Assembly: GCF_030405905.1 (NCBI RefSeq)
Contig: NZ_JASATW010000002.1
Location: forward strand, 299,211 to 363,210
Origin: Sphaerothrix gracilis
GTDB lineage: Bacteria; Cyanobacteriota; Cyanobacteriia; Phormidesmidales; Phormidesmidaceae
Direction of reading: 5' to 3'
Length of the DNA stretch: 64,000 nucleotides
Shown piece by piece: positions 1-9,403 of this stretch. The notes under the pieces are model-generated. The model was not told the origin of the DNA and did no database searches. It saw only the letters and a list, made by a program, of their open reading frames with translations. A program made the position numbers and the translations under genes. How positions within the stretch are numbered: the stretch's first letter is position 1; each line of letters starts with the position of its first letter.

Positions 1-72
1 GGACTTGACCTTGAGCGGCTCGGCTGCCGTTTTGGCCTGGGTAAACGGATGCCACAGATGAGGATGGGCCAT
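1..72 (-). CDS. bioA: BioA (adenosylmethionine-8-amino-7-oxononanoate aminotransferase), N-terminal fragment
   Basis: Only the first 24 codons are inside the window; the gene runs off the left edge. The translation begins MAHPHLWHPFTQ, and the WHPFTQ motif is the hallmark N-terminus of BioA, the PLP-dependent transaminase that makes 7,8-diaminopelargonate in biotin synthesis. The ATG at 72 follows the upstream rel stop codon (79-81) by six bases. An AGGA overlapping that stop serves as ribosome binding site, so the two genes are probably co-transcribed and translationally coupled. The identification rests on one short motif, because the catalytic lysine region is not visible. Confidence 0.78.
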   Translation of the reverse strand, partial: MAHPHLWHPFTQAKTAAEPLKVKS

Positions 73-78
73 AAGTCC

Positions 79-2388
79 TTAGTGTTCTACCTGACTCACC
101 CGTCGCAGCTTCAGCACGTCGGTCATTTTGCGCAACTGGTGCAGGGTTTGCTCTAGCTGGGCGTGATCGCGCACGTCAATACCCAGGTCAATTTCGGCAA
201 TTTGCCCCGGATAGGTTTTCACCTGAGCGCTGTGCACGTTGATCTTGAGGTCAGATAGGTGAGAGAGAATGTCCTTCATTACCCCCACCCGGTCAATCAC
301 CTCAATTTTGAGCTGTACCGGATAGGTCGGGGGCCGCCCACTACTAGAGTCCTGTAGGTTCCAGCTTACCGGAATTAGGCGATCGCCCGGAATATCTTTG
401 ATATTAGGACAGCCCTGACGGTGTACAGCAATGCCGCGACTGCCTAAGCCAACAATGCCAATGATCGGCTCACCCGGCAGGGGATTGCAGCAGCCAGCAA
501 TGTGGTGCAGCAGCCCTTCAATGCCTAAAATTGGCGATTCTTGGCTGCTGGGCTGCGATCGCCCGGAAGGACTAAAAGTGGACGTATGAAATTCTGCCGT
601 CTCAAGGCTGCTGGATTCGTTTTCAATCGGCTGCTGGGCTTTGACCGCTTCTCGCAGGCGGTTGACCACTAGATTCAGCGTCACTTCACCGTAGCCTAGC
701 CCCGCCAGTAAATCGTCTACGCAGGGATAATTGCAGCGCTCAGCCGCAATCCGGGCCGGACCTGACTTCAGCAGCGACTCAAAGCCGCTTTTGCCCAGCT
801 CTTTCTCCAGCATGTCGCGGCCCCGGGCCATATTTTCATCCCGGTGCGATCGCTTATACCACTGCCGAATCCGGTTGCGGGCGCTGGCCGTCACCACAAA
901 GTTGAGCCAGTCGAGGCTGGGGTGGCTGTTTTTCTGGACGATAATTTCCACAATATCGCCGTTTTGCAACTGGGTGTCTAAAGTGACGATGCGACCGTTC
1001 ACCTTAGCCCCAGCACAGTGGTTGCCCACTTCAGTGTGAATGCGATAGGCAAAGTCAACCGGCGTGGCGGCCCGTGATAGCGAAACGACGTCGCCATCAG
1101 GGGTGAAGACGTAGACATCTTCGTCGAATAGATTGCCCTTGACATCATCAAGAAATTCCTGAGCGTCGTTGAGATCGCGCTGCCACTCCAGCAGCTGTCG
1201 CAGCCAGGTAAACTTCTCGTCCTCTGCCGTCAGTTTCTTATTGCTGGAAGCTCCGGTTTCTTTATATTTCCAGTGAGCCGCAATGCCGTACTCGGCAATG
1301 TGGTGCATTTCTAGGGTACGAATCTGTACCTCAATCGGGCGACCGTGGGTTCCAATCACCACCGTATGTAACGACTGATAGCGGTTGGGCTTGGGCAGGC
1401 CGATGTAGTCTTTGAAGCGTCCTGGAATGGGCCGAAAGGCGTCATGGACTACGGCTAAGGCGCGGTAGCATTCTTCGTGAGTGCCCACAATCAGCCGAAT
1501 TGCGGCAACGTCGTAAATTTCGTGAAAGTCTTTTCCCTGACGCTGCATCTTGCGGTAAATGCCATACAGGTGCTTCGGACGGCTGCTGACATCAAAACAA
1601 TGGACGCCGAGATGTCTGAGGCGATCGCGCAGGGTTTCAGCCACCTGCTTCAGTCGCGCTTCGCGATCGGTGCGTTTCTCGGTTACATACACCTGCATTT
1701 GCCGATAGGCCTCTGGCTCTAAATATTTAAAGCACAGGTCTTCTAGCTCCCACTTCAGCCGCCCAATCCCTAATCGGTTCGATAGAGGGGCAAAAATTTC
1801 CAGCGTTTCCTGGGCAATGCGCTGCTGCTTAGCGGGGGGCAAATGCTCTAGGGTGCGCATGTTGTGCAAGCGATCGGCCAGCTTCACCACAATCACGCGG
1901 ATATCCTGGGCCATCGCCAGGAACATGCGGCGAAAATTCTCAGCCTGACGCTCGGTTTTGCTGTGAAAGTTGAACTTAGAGAGCTTAGTCACGCCCTCTA
2001 CGAGCTGTCGCACTTCTTCGCCAAAGTGCTGCTCAATTTCCTCTGGCGTCACGACCGTATCTTCCACAATGTCATGCAGAAAACCCGCGGCAATCATGGC
2101 GCTATCGCCGCCGAGATCGCGCAGCAGCCCTGCTACCGCTACCGGATGGCAAATATAAGGCTCCCCGGAAGCGCGGTTTTGACCCTGGTGGAGCTGATAG
2201 GCAAAGTCAAAGGCTTGGCAAACCAGCTTGCTGTTAGCGCGATCGTCTTCAATCGACTCCGCAGTGAGTTCACCATTAGCAATTTTCTGCTGGCTAACCA
2301 AACATTCTTGCAGCCAATCCGGTAGGGTAAAGTCGGTGGGAATTGCGGGAGCGATAGCAACATTCATAGCCTTTATTGCCGAGAGCAT
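79..2388 (-). CDS. Bifunctional (p)ppGpp synthetase/hydrolase, Rel/SpoT family
   Basis: This 769-residue protein has the full long-RSH layout. An HD hydrolase domain carries H81 and the H105-D106 / E109-D110 motifs. A synthetase domain follows with RFKDYI and KPNRYQSLH motifs. A TGS domain begins near DVYVFTPDGD, and an ACT domain forms the C-terminus (PVQLKIEVIDRVGVM onward). Both catalytic domains look intact, so it should make and degrade the stringent-response alarmone (p)ppGpp in the cytoplasm, as in the usual single long cyanobacterial Rel. Start codons at residues 1 and 8 are both possible and neither has a strong ribosome binding site. bioA follows immediately in the same direction. 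Confidence 0.96.
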   Translation of the reverse strand: MLSAIKAMNVAIAPAIPTDFTLPDWLQECLVSQQKIANGELTAESIEDDRANSKLVCQAFDFAYQLHQGQNRASGEPYICHPVAVAGLLRDLGGDSAMIAAGFLHDIVEDTVVTPEEIEQHFGEEVRQLVEGVTKLSKFNFHSKTERQAENFRRMFLAMAQDIRVIVVKLADRLHNMRTLEHLPPAKQQRIAQETLEIFAPLSNRLGIGRLKWELEDLCFKYLEPEAYRQMQVYVTEKRTDREARLKQVAETLRDRLRHLGVHCFDVSSRPKHLYGIYRKMQRQGKDFHEIYDVAAIRLIVGTHEECYRALAVVHDAFRPIPGRFKDYIGLPKPNRYQSLHTVVIGTHGRPIEVQIRTLEMHHIAEYGIAAHWKYKETGASSNKKLTAEDEKFTWLRQLLEWQRDLNDAQEFLDDVKGNLFDEDVYVFTPDGDVVSLSRAATPVDFAYRIHTEVGNHCAGAKVNGRIVTLDTQLQNGDIVEIIVQKNSHPSLDWLNFVVTASARNRIRQWYKRSHRDENMARGRDMLEKELGKSGFESLLKSGPARIAAERCNYPCVDDLLAGLGYGEVTLNLVVNRLREAVKAQQPIENESSSLETAEFHTSTFSPSGRSQPSSQESPILGIEGLLHHIAGCCNPLPGEPIIGIVGLGSRGIAVHRQGCPNIKDIPGDRLIPVSWNLQDSSSGRPPTYPVQLKIEVIDRVGVMKDILSHLSDLKINVHSAQVKTYPGQIAEIDLGIDVRDHAQLEQTLHQLRKMTDVLKLRRVSQVEH

Positions 2389-2740
2389 TAGGGAAGACGA
2401 GATTTTGAAGATCTTACTGCATTGACAGAGATTAAGCTGCTCAGAGAGCCAGAGAAAAGTAGGGTTGGCTGCTGTCTACTGTTCGCCTAGAACTGAGCAA
2501 AAAAGCCTGCCGGGATATGGGTAAGCGGCAGTGGAGCTACAGCGGAAAGCTTTTTAGCTAATCAGTTTAGCTAGCGACTAAACTGATTATTTGAGAGCCA
2601 TAGAGGCTCAGATTATAGGGATCGCCGTCTACGCAAGACAGACGAGGGGCGATAAAGTTAAAGCTTATTTATCTAATGATAGACAAACTCTCAATTTGAA
2701 GCATGTTATCGCCATTAGTCGTGCAGTTCTAAATTCGTCA
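2389..2740. other. Intergenic control region between rel and patD-like gene
   Basis: About 350 bases separate the divergent rel and patD-like genes. The stretch is richer in A and T than its neighbours and must hold both promoters. The only clear structure is a perfect inverted repeat at 2560-2588, listed separately. An open frame extends upstream of the chosen patD start to 2591, but it begins with TTG and its first 50 residues do not resemble the family. Confidence 0.5.
2560..2588. repeat. 11-bp perfect inverted repeat upstream of patD-like gene
   Basis: AATCAGTTTAG (2560-2570) and CTAAACTGATT (2578-2588) are exact reverse complements separated by seven bases. No run of T follows on either side, so it does not look like an intrinsic terminator. 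It lies about 150 bp before the chosen patD start and could be an operator or a 5' leader hairpin. Confidence 0.55.
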
Positions 2741-3121
2741 ATGCTCTCACCGGCCTCCCAGCAAGTTCTGACTCATTTCCACTCTGAGCTACGTCAGTTC
2801 GCCGCTCAGGTCACTCAGCCCAATCCAGATGCCCAAACGCTGCAGGTCCATTTTCTAAGACTGCAGCAGGACTTTCAGCAGCAGATTTTACCGCTTGCAG
2901 ATCGTCATCTCACGGCAGCGGCGCAAACTCAGCTACAGGCTTACCAGACTGAAATGAACCGGCTGATGCGGCTCTTGGCCGTAGATATCAGCTTTTTACA
3001 AGCAGCGCGGCAGTCGGCGAAGCAGCAGCAGCGACAGGCGCAGATTCAGCAGCGGCTCATGAGTCTAAATCAGTTCTGTGAGGCGCTTTTAGCCGGTCGT
3101 TCAATTCGCGAAGGCGGATGA
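2741..3121 (+). CDS. PatD-like protein (heterocyst-frequency control family)
   Basis: A 126-residue helical, Gln-rich protein. The segment LLAVDISFLQAARQ and the closing region with QRLMSLNQFCEALL resemble the cyanobacterial PatD family (core pattern LEVDVMFFQGARQ), of about 120 residues. In Anabaena PatD affects heterocyst frequency; relatives also occur in species without heterocysts, so a role in cell division or differentiation is inference here. The reading frame is open back to 2591, but the internal ATG at 2741 gives the family length. No strong ribosome binding site is visible. The family assignment rests on recalled motif similarity. Confidence 0.6.
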   Translation: MLSPASQQVLTHFHSELRQFAAQVTQPNPDAQTLQVHFLRLQQDFQQQILPLADRHLTAAAQTQLQAYQTEMNRLMRLLAVDISFLQAARQSAKQQQRQAQIQQRLMSLNQFCEALLAGRSIREGG

Positions 3122-3176
3122 AATGGTAGAGTTTTTCTACTGTTGCGATCGCAGGTAGGCAAGGGAGACAGTTTCA

Positions 3177-3749
3177 GTGGAGTGTCCGAAGCAAAAAGGG
3201 GTGTCGCTGGTAGCCGGAGATCTATCAGCAGGCCCGGCAGCCTATGGTTGTCCAGAGTGTCAAGGCAGCTGGATTGCGCCAGAAGACTACAGCCGTTGGC
3301 AGGCGACCCAGCCTCAGCCCGCGCCGGTAGAACAAATAGACAAAGCGCCCAGCATGATGGATCTGGACTTTGAGCCAGCTGCGCTTGATAACCGCGCCGC
3401 GCTTTGCCCCGACTGTAGCCACTACCTGGTTCGCGCCCGAGTCAATCTGAAACATAAGGCTTTCTATGTAGAGCGCTGTCCCAACTGTAAGGGGATTTGG
3501 TGCGATCGCGGTGAGTGGCAGGTATTGCAGCAGATCGGACTGCACACTCAGATCGGGTTAGTTTTTGCCAGCGAGTGGCAAAACCGCATCCGGGAGCTGG
3601 AACAGGCAGAGCGCGAACGGCAGGCCACTATCGAAAAATTGGGGCCAGACTTAGCGCATCAGGTATTTGCCTTGGCCGAGAAGCTAGAAAGTCACCCCAA
3701 CGGTGACTTTGGCGTAGCTTATCTGATGCGACGCTTTGATAGCGAATAG
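3177..3749 (+). CDS. zf-TFIIB-type zinc-ribbon protein
   Basis: A 190-residue protein with two zinc-ribbon halves. The first has C3 near the N-terminus and CPEC. The second has CPDC, then RCPNCKGIWCDRGE, the typical signature of the bacterial zf-TFIIB family (PF13453). The C-terminal third is a charged helix (ELEQAERERQATIEKLG). The start is GTG at 3177, preceded by a GGGAGA element, and its first residues (VECPKQKG) supply the first half-ribbon cysteine. The function of the family is not settled; metal or nucleic-acid binding is likely. It lies just after the patD-like gene in the same direction. Confidence 0.8.
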   Translation: MECPKQKGVSLVAGDLSAGPAAYGCPECQGSWIAPEDYSRWQATQPQPAPVEQIDKAPSMMDLDFEPAALDNRAALCPDCSHYLVRARVNLKHKAFYVERCPNCKGIWCDRGEWQVLQQIGLHTQIGLVFASEWQNRIRELEQAERERQATIEKLGPDLAHQVFALAEKLESHPNGDFGVAYLMRRFDSE

Positions 3750-3775
3750 CTAAAATATCGAACCATCACCTCCCT

Positions 3776-4447
3776 TCAGAATAGCGATGAGTCCTCCGAC
3801 CCATCAGAGAGCTGCTGGGCTGCCAGGGCGATCGCCGGGGGATAGATGCGGTGTTCTTGCTGCTGAATCCGAGCCTGCAGGGTCGCCGCCGTATCTGCTG
3901 GCAACACAGGGACCGCCGCCTGCATCACAATCGGGCCGCTATCGACAGCCAGTTCAACCAGGTGAACCGTACAGCCAGAAATTTTGACGCCGGCGGCGAT
4001 CGCTTGCTCTACTGCTCGCATCCCCGGAAAGCTGGGCAGCAAGCTGGGATGAATGTTCAAAATTCGCTGCGGAAAAGCCTCAATTAAAACCTGGGTGACG
4101 CGGCGCATCCAGCCTGCCATAATCACCCAGTCGGCCTCGCACTCCAGCAGGGTTTGAATAATGGCGGCATCTAACAGCTCTCGGCTAGGAAAAGCGCGGT
4201 GATCGAGCAGCACCGCCGGAATACCCCAGCGTTCTGCCCGCTGAGCTACTTTAGCCGCTGGATTGTTATAGATCAGCACCTGAATTTTGGCATTGAGCTG
4301 GCCGCTGGCGATCGCTTCTGCGATCGCCTCCAGGTTGCTGCCGTTACCAGAAGCCATGACGCCCAAGCGCAGTTGTTGAGGCTGAGCCGCCAGTAACCAC
4401 TCTGGCAAAGGTGAAACAATCGAAATATTGACGCCGTCAGGGGACAT
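3776..4447 (-). CDS. purN: Phosphoribosylglycinamide formyltransferase (PurN)
   Basis: 223 residues; makes formyl-GAR from GAR and 10-formyltetrahydrofolate in purine synthesis. The phosphate-binding motif MASGNGSNLEAI, the catalytic stretch NIHPSLLPSFPG (Asn and His) and the DSGPIVMQ motif with the catalytic Asp are all present. An extension of about 25 residues precedes the Rossmann core. The gene faces the zinc-ribbon gene tail to tail with a 26-base gap. Confidence 0.95.
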   Translation of the reverse strand: MSPDGVNISIVSPLPEWLLAAQPQQLRLGVMASGNGSNLEAIAEAIASGQLNAKIQVLIYNNPAAKVAQRAERWGIPAVLLDHRAFPSRELLDAAIIQTLLECEADWVIMAGWMRRVTQVLIEAFPQRILNIHPSLLPSFPGMRAVEQAIAAGVKISGCTVHLVELAVDSGPIVMQAAVPVLPADTAATLQARIQQQEHRIYPPAIALAAQQLSDGSEDSSLF

Positions 4448-4629
4448 GACAAAAGCTTGCTCACAGCTTATTGATTGTCCCAGGCTTTGCCCTTGGTGAC
4501 AGCATTGGCGTCAATGTTTTTTGTCGATGTTTTTGCAGTTTTCAGCCGCAGAGAGGAAAACCGGCCCCAACTCGCCATCGTTGGGGTTTAGGGATAGGCT
4601 GAAGAGTGACGCTGGGTGAATACCGAGAT

Positions 4630-5511
4630 ATGACTTCCAAGTCTCGCTGGCTGAGCTATGAAACCACAACTGCCTGGCTGTTACTGGCTCCGGCTCTGGT
4701 GCTGTTGGGAATCTTCGTCATTTGGCCGATTGTCTATCTGTTTTATCTCAGCTTTACAACGGGCAGCTTTACGCGCGCTGGCGTGCACTGGCAGGGCGGC
4801 CAGAACTATTTGCGGCTGCTGAGTGATCCAGATTTTTGGCAGGTGTTGGCCAATACGGCCTACTTCACAATTGCCACCGTCTTGCCCAGTCTGGTACTAC
4901 CACTAGGGCTGGCCGTTTTGCTCAATCAGGTTGCTGTCCTACGGGGGCTACTGCGAGCGGCCTACTTTATTCCTTCTATCACCTCCCTCGTGGCCGCGGG
5001 TCTGGGATTCCGCTGGCTGTTTCAGCCGGACGGCCCGGTCAACAATTTGCTGATTAGCCTGGGGGCTGACGCGATTCCCTGGTTGAGCAGCCCCGTTTGG
5101 GCTATGCCCGTTTTGATCCTGCTCAGCATTTGGAAACAGATTGGCTTCAATATGGTGGTTTTTCTGGCTGGACTACAGGCGATTCCGCTGACGCGCTATG
5201 AAGCGGCAGAGCTAGATGGAGCTGGAATCTGGCAAAAATTTTGGCATATCACCCTGCCAGGGCTGCGCCCTACTTTAATCTTTGCGGCAGTCACAACGGT
5301 CATTTTTACCTTACGCAGTTTCGAGCAGGTCTATGTCATTACCGGCGGCGGACCGTTAAACTCGACCAATATTCTGGTCTACTACATCTATGAGCAGGCC
5401 TTTGCTCAGTTTGATTTTGGCTACGCGGCAGCAGCGGCTACAGTCCTGATGGCGATCGCCCTGTTGCTGGTTTACGTTCAATTGCGGGCTTGGGATAAAG
5501 AAGCTTTATGA
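4630..5511 (+). CDS. Sugar-type ABC transporter permease (MalF/UgpA class)
   Basis: 293 residues from the ATG at 4630; a GTG at 4606 would add eight. Six hydrophobic segments are visible, and the cytoplasmic EAA loop reads EAAELDGAGIWQKFWHITLP, the contact with the ATPase subunit in CUT1 importers. The protein should form half of a membrane channel for a sugar or sugar-phosphate. No ATPase, binding protein or second permease is nearby, so the partners are encoded elsewhere. The substrate cannot be told from sequence. Confidence 0.9.
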   Translation: MTSKSRWLSYETTTAWLLLAPALVLLGIFVIWPIVYLFYLSFTTGSFTRAGVHWQGGQNYLRLLSDPDFWQVLANTAYFTIATVLPSLVLPLGLAVLLNQVAVLRGLLRAAYFIPSITSLVAAGLGFRWLFQPDGPVNNLLISLGADAIPWLSSPVWAMPVLILLSIWKQIGFNMVVFLAGLQAIPLTRYEAAELDGAGIWQKFWHITLPGLRPTLIFAAVTTVIFTLRSFEQVYVITGGGPLNSTNILVYYIYEQAFAQFDFGYAAAAATVLMAIALLLVYVQLRAWDKEAL

Positions 5512-5644
5512 TTTCCGGCAAAAACTGGTCATTTTTGCGGAGATCCGGGAATAGTGAACTTACAAACCTGTTAAGCTGCTCGGCCAATAGGCTTAGCGTC
5601 AGTATGCCGCATTGTCTTTTCCAGTTGGCATTCCTTTGCTGCTT

Positions 5645-7516
5645 ATGATTCCTTCATCCTCTTTCGACGTTGTTGCTGATAGTTCCTCAGCCGAGACGGT
5701 TGCCTCTCAGCCAGTAGGGGCAACTAACGACGCTGGCTTTGACGTAGAGAAGCTGGTAGGGGCGATCGCGCTGCAATGCTTGGCTAGTCAAAGCCTCACC
5801 GACTTTTGGCAGGATACAGCAGCGCTGCTGCAGGTGAGTTTGCAGGCTGAGCGGGTTTTGGTTTATGCCGACGATCCGGTGCAGCCTGCCTTGGCAGAAG
5901 CAAGCCGTTCAGAACTGCCGCCGTTACAGGCGCGATCGCTGACAGAGCTAGGCTTAGCTAAAATTAGCCAAACCGCCCGGCAGCAGCAGACGAGTCAGGT
6001 TCTAGATCAAAACTCGGCCCTGTCATCGGCTAGTCAGTCCTCTGTCCCGGTGAGCTACGTGATGCCGCTGCAGATAGCGCGGCGGCCTTGGGGAGTGGTT
6101 GTTCTGCAGTTTCCGGCTCAGCCCGCCGACTCCGCCGACTTTTTGCTGACGCTAGATGCGCTATCAGCCGCTATTAGCCGTATGCTGCAGCACTGGCAAG
6201 AGCGTCAGCAGCTGCAGGTAAGCAATCAAACCTTAGCGACCGAAGTACAGCAGCGGACAGCTCAGCTTCAGACGGTCTTGGATTTTGAAGCGACCCTCAA
6301 GCGCATCACCGATCGAGTGCGCGATAGCCTAGATGAAAAACAAATTTTACAGAATGCCGTCAAGGAACTGACTGAGGCACTGGGCACCAAAGGCTCCAAT
6401 ACGGCCCTGTATGACCTAGAGCAAGGCACCTCAACTATCTACTACGAGTACACCACGTCCCTGTCTTCCTCGCAGGGACGTGTCTCTCAGATGGAGGCGT
6501 TTCCGGAGGTCTACCACCAGCTTTTGGAAGGCCAGTACTTTCAGTTTTGCTCAATTATTCCCAATCCGGTGCGAGGGCGAGTCGCCATGTTTGCCTGTCC
6601 CATCCTGGACGATCGGGGCGTACTCGGCGATCTCTGGCTGATTAATGACAAAAGCTACGGCTTCAACGAAGTGGATATTCGCCTGGTTCAGCAGGTGGCC
6701 AACCAGTGCGCGATCGCTATTCGTCAGGCGCGGCTCTATCAGGCAGCCCAGTCCCAAGTGGAAGAGTTGGAGCGCCTCAATACCCTCAAAGATGATTTTC
6801 TCAGTACGGTTTCCCATGAGCTGAGAACTCCCGTTACCAGTATGCGAGTAGCGCTGCAGCTTTTAGGAGTGACGCTGAATCAGGAGTTCGACCTCGACAG
6901 CGAACTGCGAAAGTCTAAGACTGAACAGGGCCGGATTGCCCGCTACTATCAGATTTTGCAGGAAGAATGCGAGCGCGAGATTAGCCTGATTAATGACCTG
7001 CTGGATTTACAGCGGCTCGACGTTGGCAATCATCCGATTCATCCTCGCCCCATTCAACTGCAGAGCTGGTTGCCTCGCATCGTCAGCGGGTTTCAGGCTA
7101 GGGCCAAGAGTCGGCAGCAGCAGCTGGAGCTGCAAATTCCGGCAGCTCTCGAAAAAGTAATCTCAGATGAGGCCAGCTTAGAGCGGGTGATAGCTGAACT
7201 GCTCAACAACGCCTGCAAGTATACGCCGCCCGGCGGCCACATTTGCCTGGCGGTCAAACGCGCTAAGCCTGATCAGATGCAGTTTTGCATCACCAACACT
7301 GGCATCGAGATTCCGGCGGCGGAGATGCCGCGAATTTTTGACAAGTTTTACCGCGTACCCAGCGCCGATCCCTGGAAGCAGGGAGGCACTGGGCTAGGAC
7401 TGGCCCTGGTTCAAAAGCTGCTGCTGCACCTACAGGGCGAGATTCAGGCCAGCAGCGGTCAGAATCAGACCTGTTTCACCTTTGATTTACCCATTGCCTT
7501 ACGCAACTTTGGCTAG
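5645..7516 (+). CDS. GAF-domain sensor histidine kinase
   Basis: 623 residues from the ATG at 5645 (a TTG eleven codons earlier is less likely). There are no membrane segments. Two GAF-like sensory regions (about residues 30-185 and 225-365) are separated by a helical linker. The kinase core has the phospho-acceptor H391 in STVSHELRTPV, an N box (NNACKYTPPGG), an F-box-like DKFYRV and the G box GGTGLGLALVQ. Between the H-box helix and the second dimerisation helix sits an unusual insertion of about 25 residues. No response regulator adjoins it, so its partner is unknown. Confidence 0.93.
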   Translation: MIPSSSFDVVADSSSAETVASQPVGATNDAGFDVEKLVGAIALQCLASQSLTDFWQDTAALLQVSLQAERVLVYADDPVQPALAEASRSELPPLQARSLTELGLAKISQTARQQQTSQVLDQNSALSSASQSSVPVSYVMPLQIARRPWGVVVLQFPAQPADSADFLLTLDALSAAISRMLQHWQERQQLQVSNQTLATEVQQRTAQLQTVLDFEATLKRITDRVRDSLDEKQILQNAVKELTEALGTKGSNTALYDLEQGTSTIYYEYTTSLSSSQGRVSQMEAFPEVYHQLLEGQYFQFCSIIPNPVRGRVAMFACPILDDRGVLGDLWLINDKSYGFNEVDIRLVQQVANQCAIAIRQARLYQAAQSQVEELERLNTLKDDFLSTVSHELRTPVTSMRVALQLLGVTLNQEFDLDSELRKSKTEQGRIARYYQILQEECEREISLINDLLDLQRLDVGNHPIHPRPIQLQSWLPRIVSGFQARAKSRQQQLELQIPAALEKVISDEASLERVIAELLNNACKYTPPGGHICLAVKRAKPDQMQFCITNTGIEIPAAEMPRIFDKFYRVPSADPWKQGGTGLGLALVQKLLLHLQGEIQASSGQNQTCFTFDLPIALRNFG

Positions 7517-7579
7517 GGGATTGGCGGGGCGATCGCTACCATAGAGATAGCCGTCTTGATCCAGCCCAGAGAGAGCCAT

Positions 7580-8227
7580 ATGGTATCTGAACAGATCACA
7601 TCACCCGTCTATCAGGGACAGTTTGGCCCCTTTTCAATTACTGCAGCCGATCGGCAAGAAGTCGTGATTTATCGCGGCGCTTTAGGTCTGGCGGCGCTCT
7701 GCTTTGCCGCTGGCAGCGCGCTGTTCTGGCTGCGGGGATCCCAGCCTTGGGTACTCCAGGTGCTGACGCTGCTGTACGGCGGCTTCTGGCTGGCGCTAGG
7801 AGTAAGCCTGACCAAAATTCACATTTACCTGAAGCCGCTGCATCAAACCCTGAAGCTGTTTTGGCTGATTGGGGGAGTGGCTTCGCTGGGCTTGGCGATC
7901 GCTTATCCCAGCCCTCTGCTACTGACCCTCTATCAGCAGCCCCTTACCCTGCTGGGCGTTGGCTTCACCTTTGCCGCTCTGACCGGCATCTTCTTCAAAG
8001 AGGCATTTTGCTTTGGGCGACCAGAAACCCTGCTGCTGACGCTAATTGTTCCTGGCTTACTTTTAGGCCACATGCTAGGCTGGCTGCCGCTGCTATGGGA
8101 GCGCTGGCTGCTAGCGGCCTGGGTCGTTTTGTTTCTTGTCTTTGCGGTGCGTAAGGCAGTGCAGCCGATTCCGCCTGATATCGGCGATAAGAGCGTATTT
8201 GAATATTTAGAGCAGCAGGCTCAATAG
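7580..8227 (+). CDS. DUF2301 integral membrane protein
   Basis: 215 residues from the ATG at 7580; a TTG at 7556 is in frame but less plausible. The N-terminus (PVYQGQFGPFSITAADR) followed by about six hydrophobic helices matches the cyanobacterial DUF2301 (COG5413) membrane protein family, of unknown function. It follows the histidine kinase by about 60 bp in the same direction and may share its transcript. Confidence 0.75.
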   Translation: MVSEQITSPVYQGQFGPFSITAADRQEVVIYRGALGLAALCFAAGSALFWLRGSQPWVLQVLTLLYGGFWLALGVSLTKIHIYLKPLHQTLKLFWLIGGVASLGLAIAYPSPLLLTLYQQPLTLLGVGFTFAALTGIFFKEAFCFGRPETLLLTLIVPGLLLGHMLGWLPLLWERWLLAAWVVLFLVFAVRKAVQPIPPDIGDKSVFEYLEQQAQ

Positions 8228-8302
8228 CTCATGGCCTGGGCGCTGCGAACCGAGCTGCCAGCTTGGGCATAGTAAAGCCAGCATCTAAAGAAGGAAGCAG
8301 GC

Positions 8303-9403
8303 GTGATAGAAGAGAGGGCATACTGGCTGGCCTGGTCGAGGATTAGCGGCGTTGGGCCTGTCATACTCAAGCGGATTTATGAGCACTTTGGCAGTCTATC
8401 AGCAGCTTGGGTAGCCTCGCCTGAGCAACTACAGGCGGTTGAGGGCATTGGCCGACAGCTCGGAATCGCCCTGCGTCAAGGGCGACAGCAAGCACCTGAG
8501 TCACTGCTAAATCAGCATCTAGAGCGCGGTGAGGAATTTATCACTCCCGCTGATGCCGCCTACCCCAACCTGCTCTTTGAAATTGCCGACCCGCCCCCGG
8601 TTTTGTACTATCGGGGACAACTGCAGGCAGCGATCGCCTCATGGCAGGGATTGCCCGTTGGCATCGTTGGCACTCGCAGCCCCTCGGACTATGGCAAACG
8701 CTGGACGCGCAAGCTAACGCAGGCGCTGGTACAGCAGGGCTGTCCTATCATTTCGGGGCTGGCGGATGGGATTGACGCGGTGGCCCATCACCAGTGTTTA
8801 CAGCAGCAAGGCATGACGGTGGCTGTTTTGGGCACGGGGGTAGATCAGGTTTATCCGGCTGCCAACCGCCGACTTTATGAACAGATTGTGGCCGAAGGAT
8901 TGTTGATAAGTGAGTATCCCTTGGGGACTGCCCCCAACCGCGTTCATTTTCCTCGCCGCAATCGCATTATTGCTGGTCTGAGCCGGGCCGTGATTGTCAC
9001 GGAAGCGCCAGAGCGCTCTGGGGCACTGATTACAGCCCGATTAGCAAATGAGTATGGCCGCGATGTCTACGTTCTTCCCTGTTCACTGGACAATCTGCGA
9101 GGACAAGGTAGTTTGGGGCTGATCAACCAGGGAGGGCAGCCCATTTTAGGAATAGAGACGCTATTAGCTCAGCTCGGCAAAATGCCGCCGCTCAGCCCGG
9201 TTGAACCGATGCCGCCGCTGCCTGAACTAGCCCCTCCCCTCTCCCAGGTAATGACCCAGGTTACGACTGAACCCACAGCCTTAGACACAATTGTGCAAAA
9301 AACAGGGTTGGCCACAGGAACAGTTTTGAGCGCACTGACGCAGCTAGAAATCCTCAAACTGGTGAGCCATTTACCCGGAATGCACTATCAGCGCCGTCTC
9401 TAA
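8303..9403 (+). CDS. dprA: DNA-processing protein DprA
   Basis: 366 residues; loads RecA on single-stranded DNA taken up during natural transformation. An N-terminal helix-hairpin-helix/SAM-like part (ISGVGPVILKRI) is followed by the Rossmann-like domain with GIVGTRSPSDYGKR, ISGLADGIDAVAHH, GVDQVYPAANRRLY and FPRRNRIIAGLS. A C-terminal winged-helix domain (DTIVQKTGLATGTVLSALTQ) completes it. The start is GTG at 8303 with AAGGAAG about ten bases upstream. The last four bases overlap the convergent FHA gene. Confidence 0.96.
   Translation: MIEERAYWLAWSRISGVGPVILKRIYEHFGSLSAAWVASPEQLQAVEGIGRQLGIALRQGRQQAPESLLNQHLERGEEFITPADAAYPNLLFEIADPPPVLYYRGQLQAAIASWQGLPVGIVGTRSPSDYGKRWTRKLTQALVQQGCPIISGLADGIDAVAHHQCLQQQGMTVAVLGTGVDQVYPAANRRLYEQIVAEGLLISEYPLGTAPNRVHFPRRNRIIAGLSRAVIVTEAPERSGALITARLANEYGRDVYVLPCSLDNLRGQGSLGLINQGGQPILGIETLLAQLGKMPPLSPVEPMPPLPELAPPLSQVMTQVTTEPTALDTIVQKTGLATGTVLSALTQLEILKLVSHLPGMHYQRRL

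Noticed and set aside
2591..2740. N-terminal extension of the patD-like protein
   Set aside because: It would start with TTG, has no ribosome binding site, crosses the palindrome's edge and is unlike the family.
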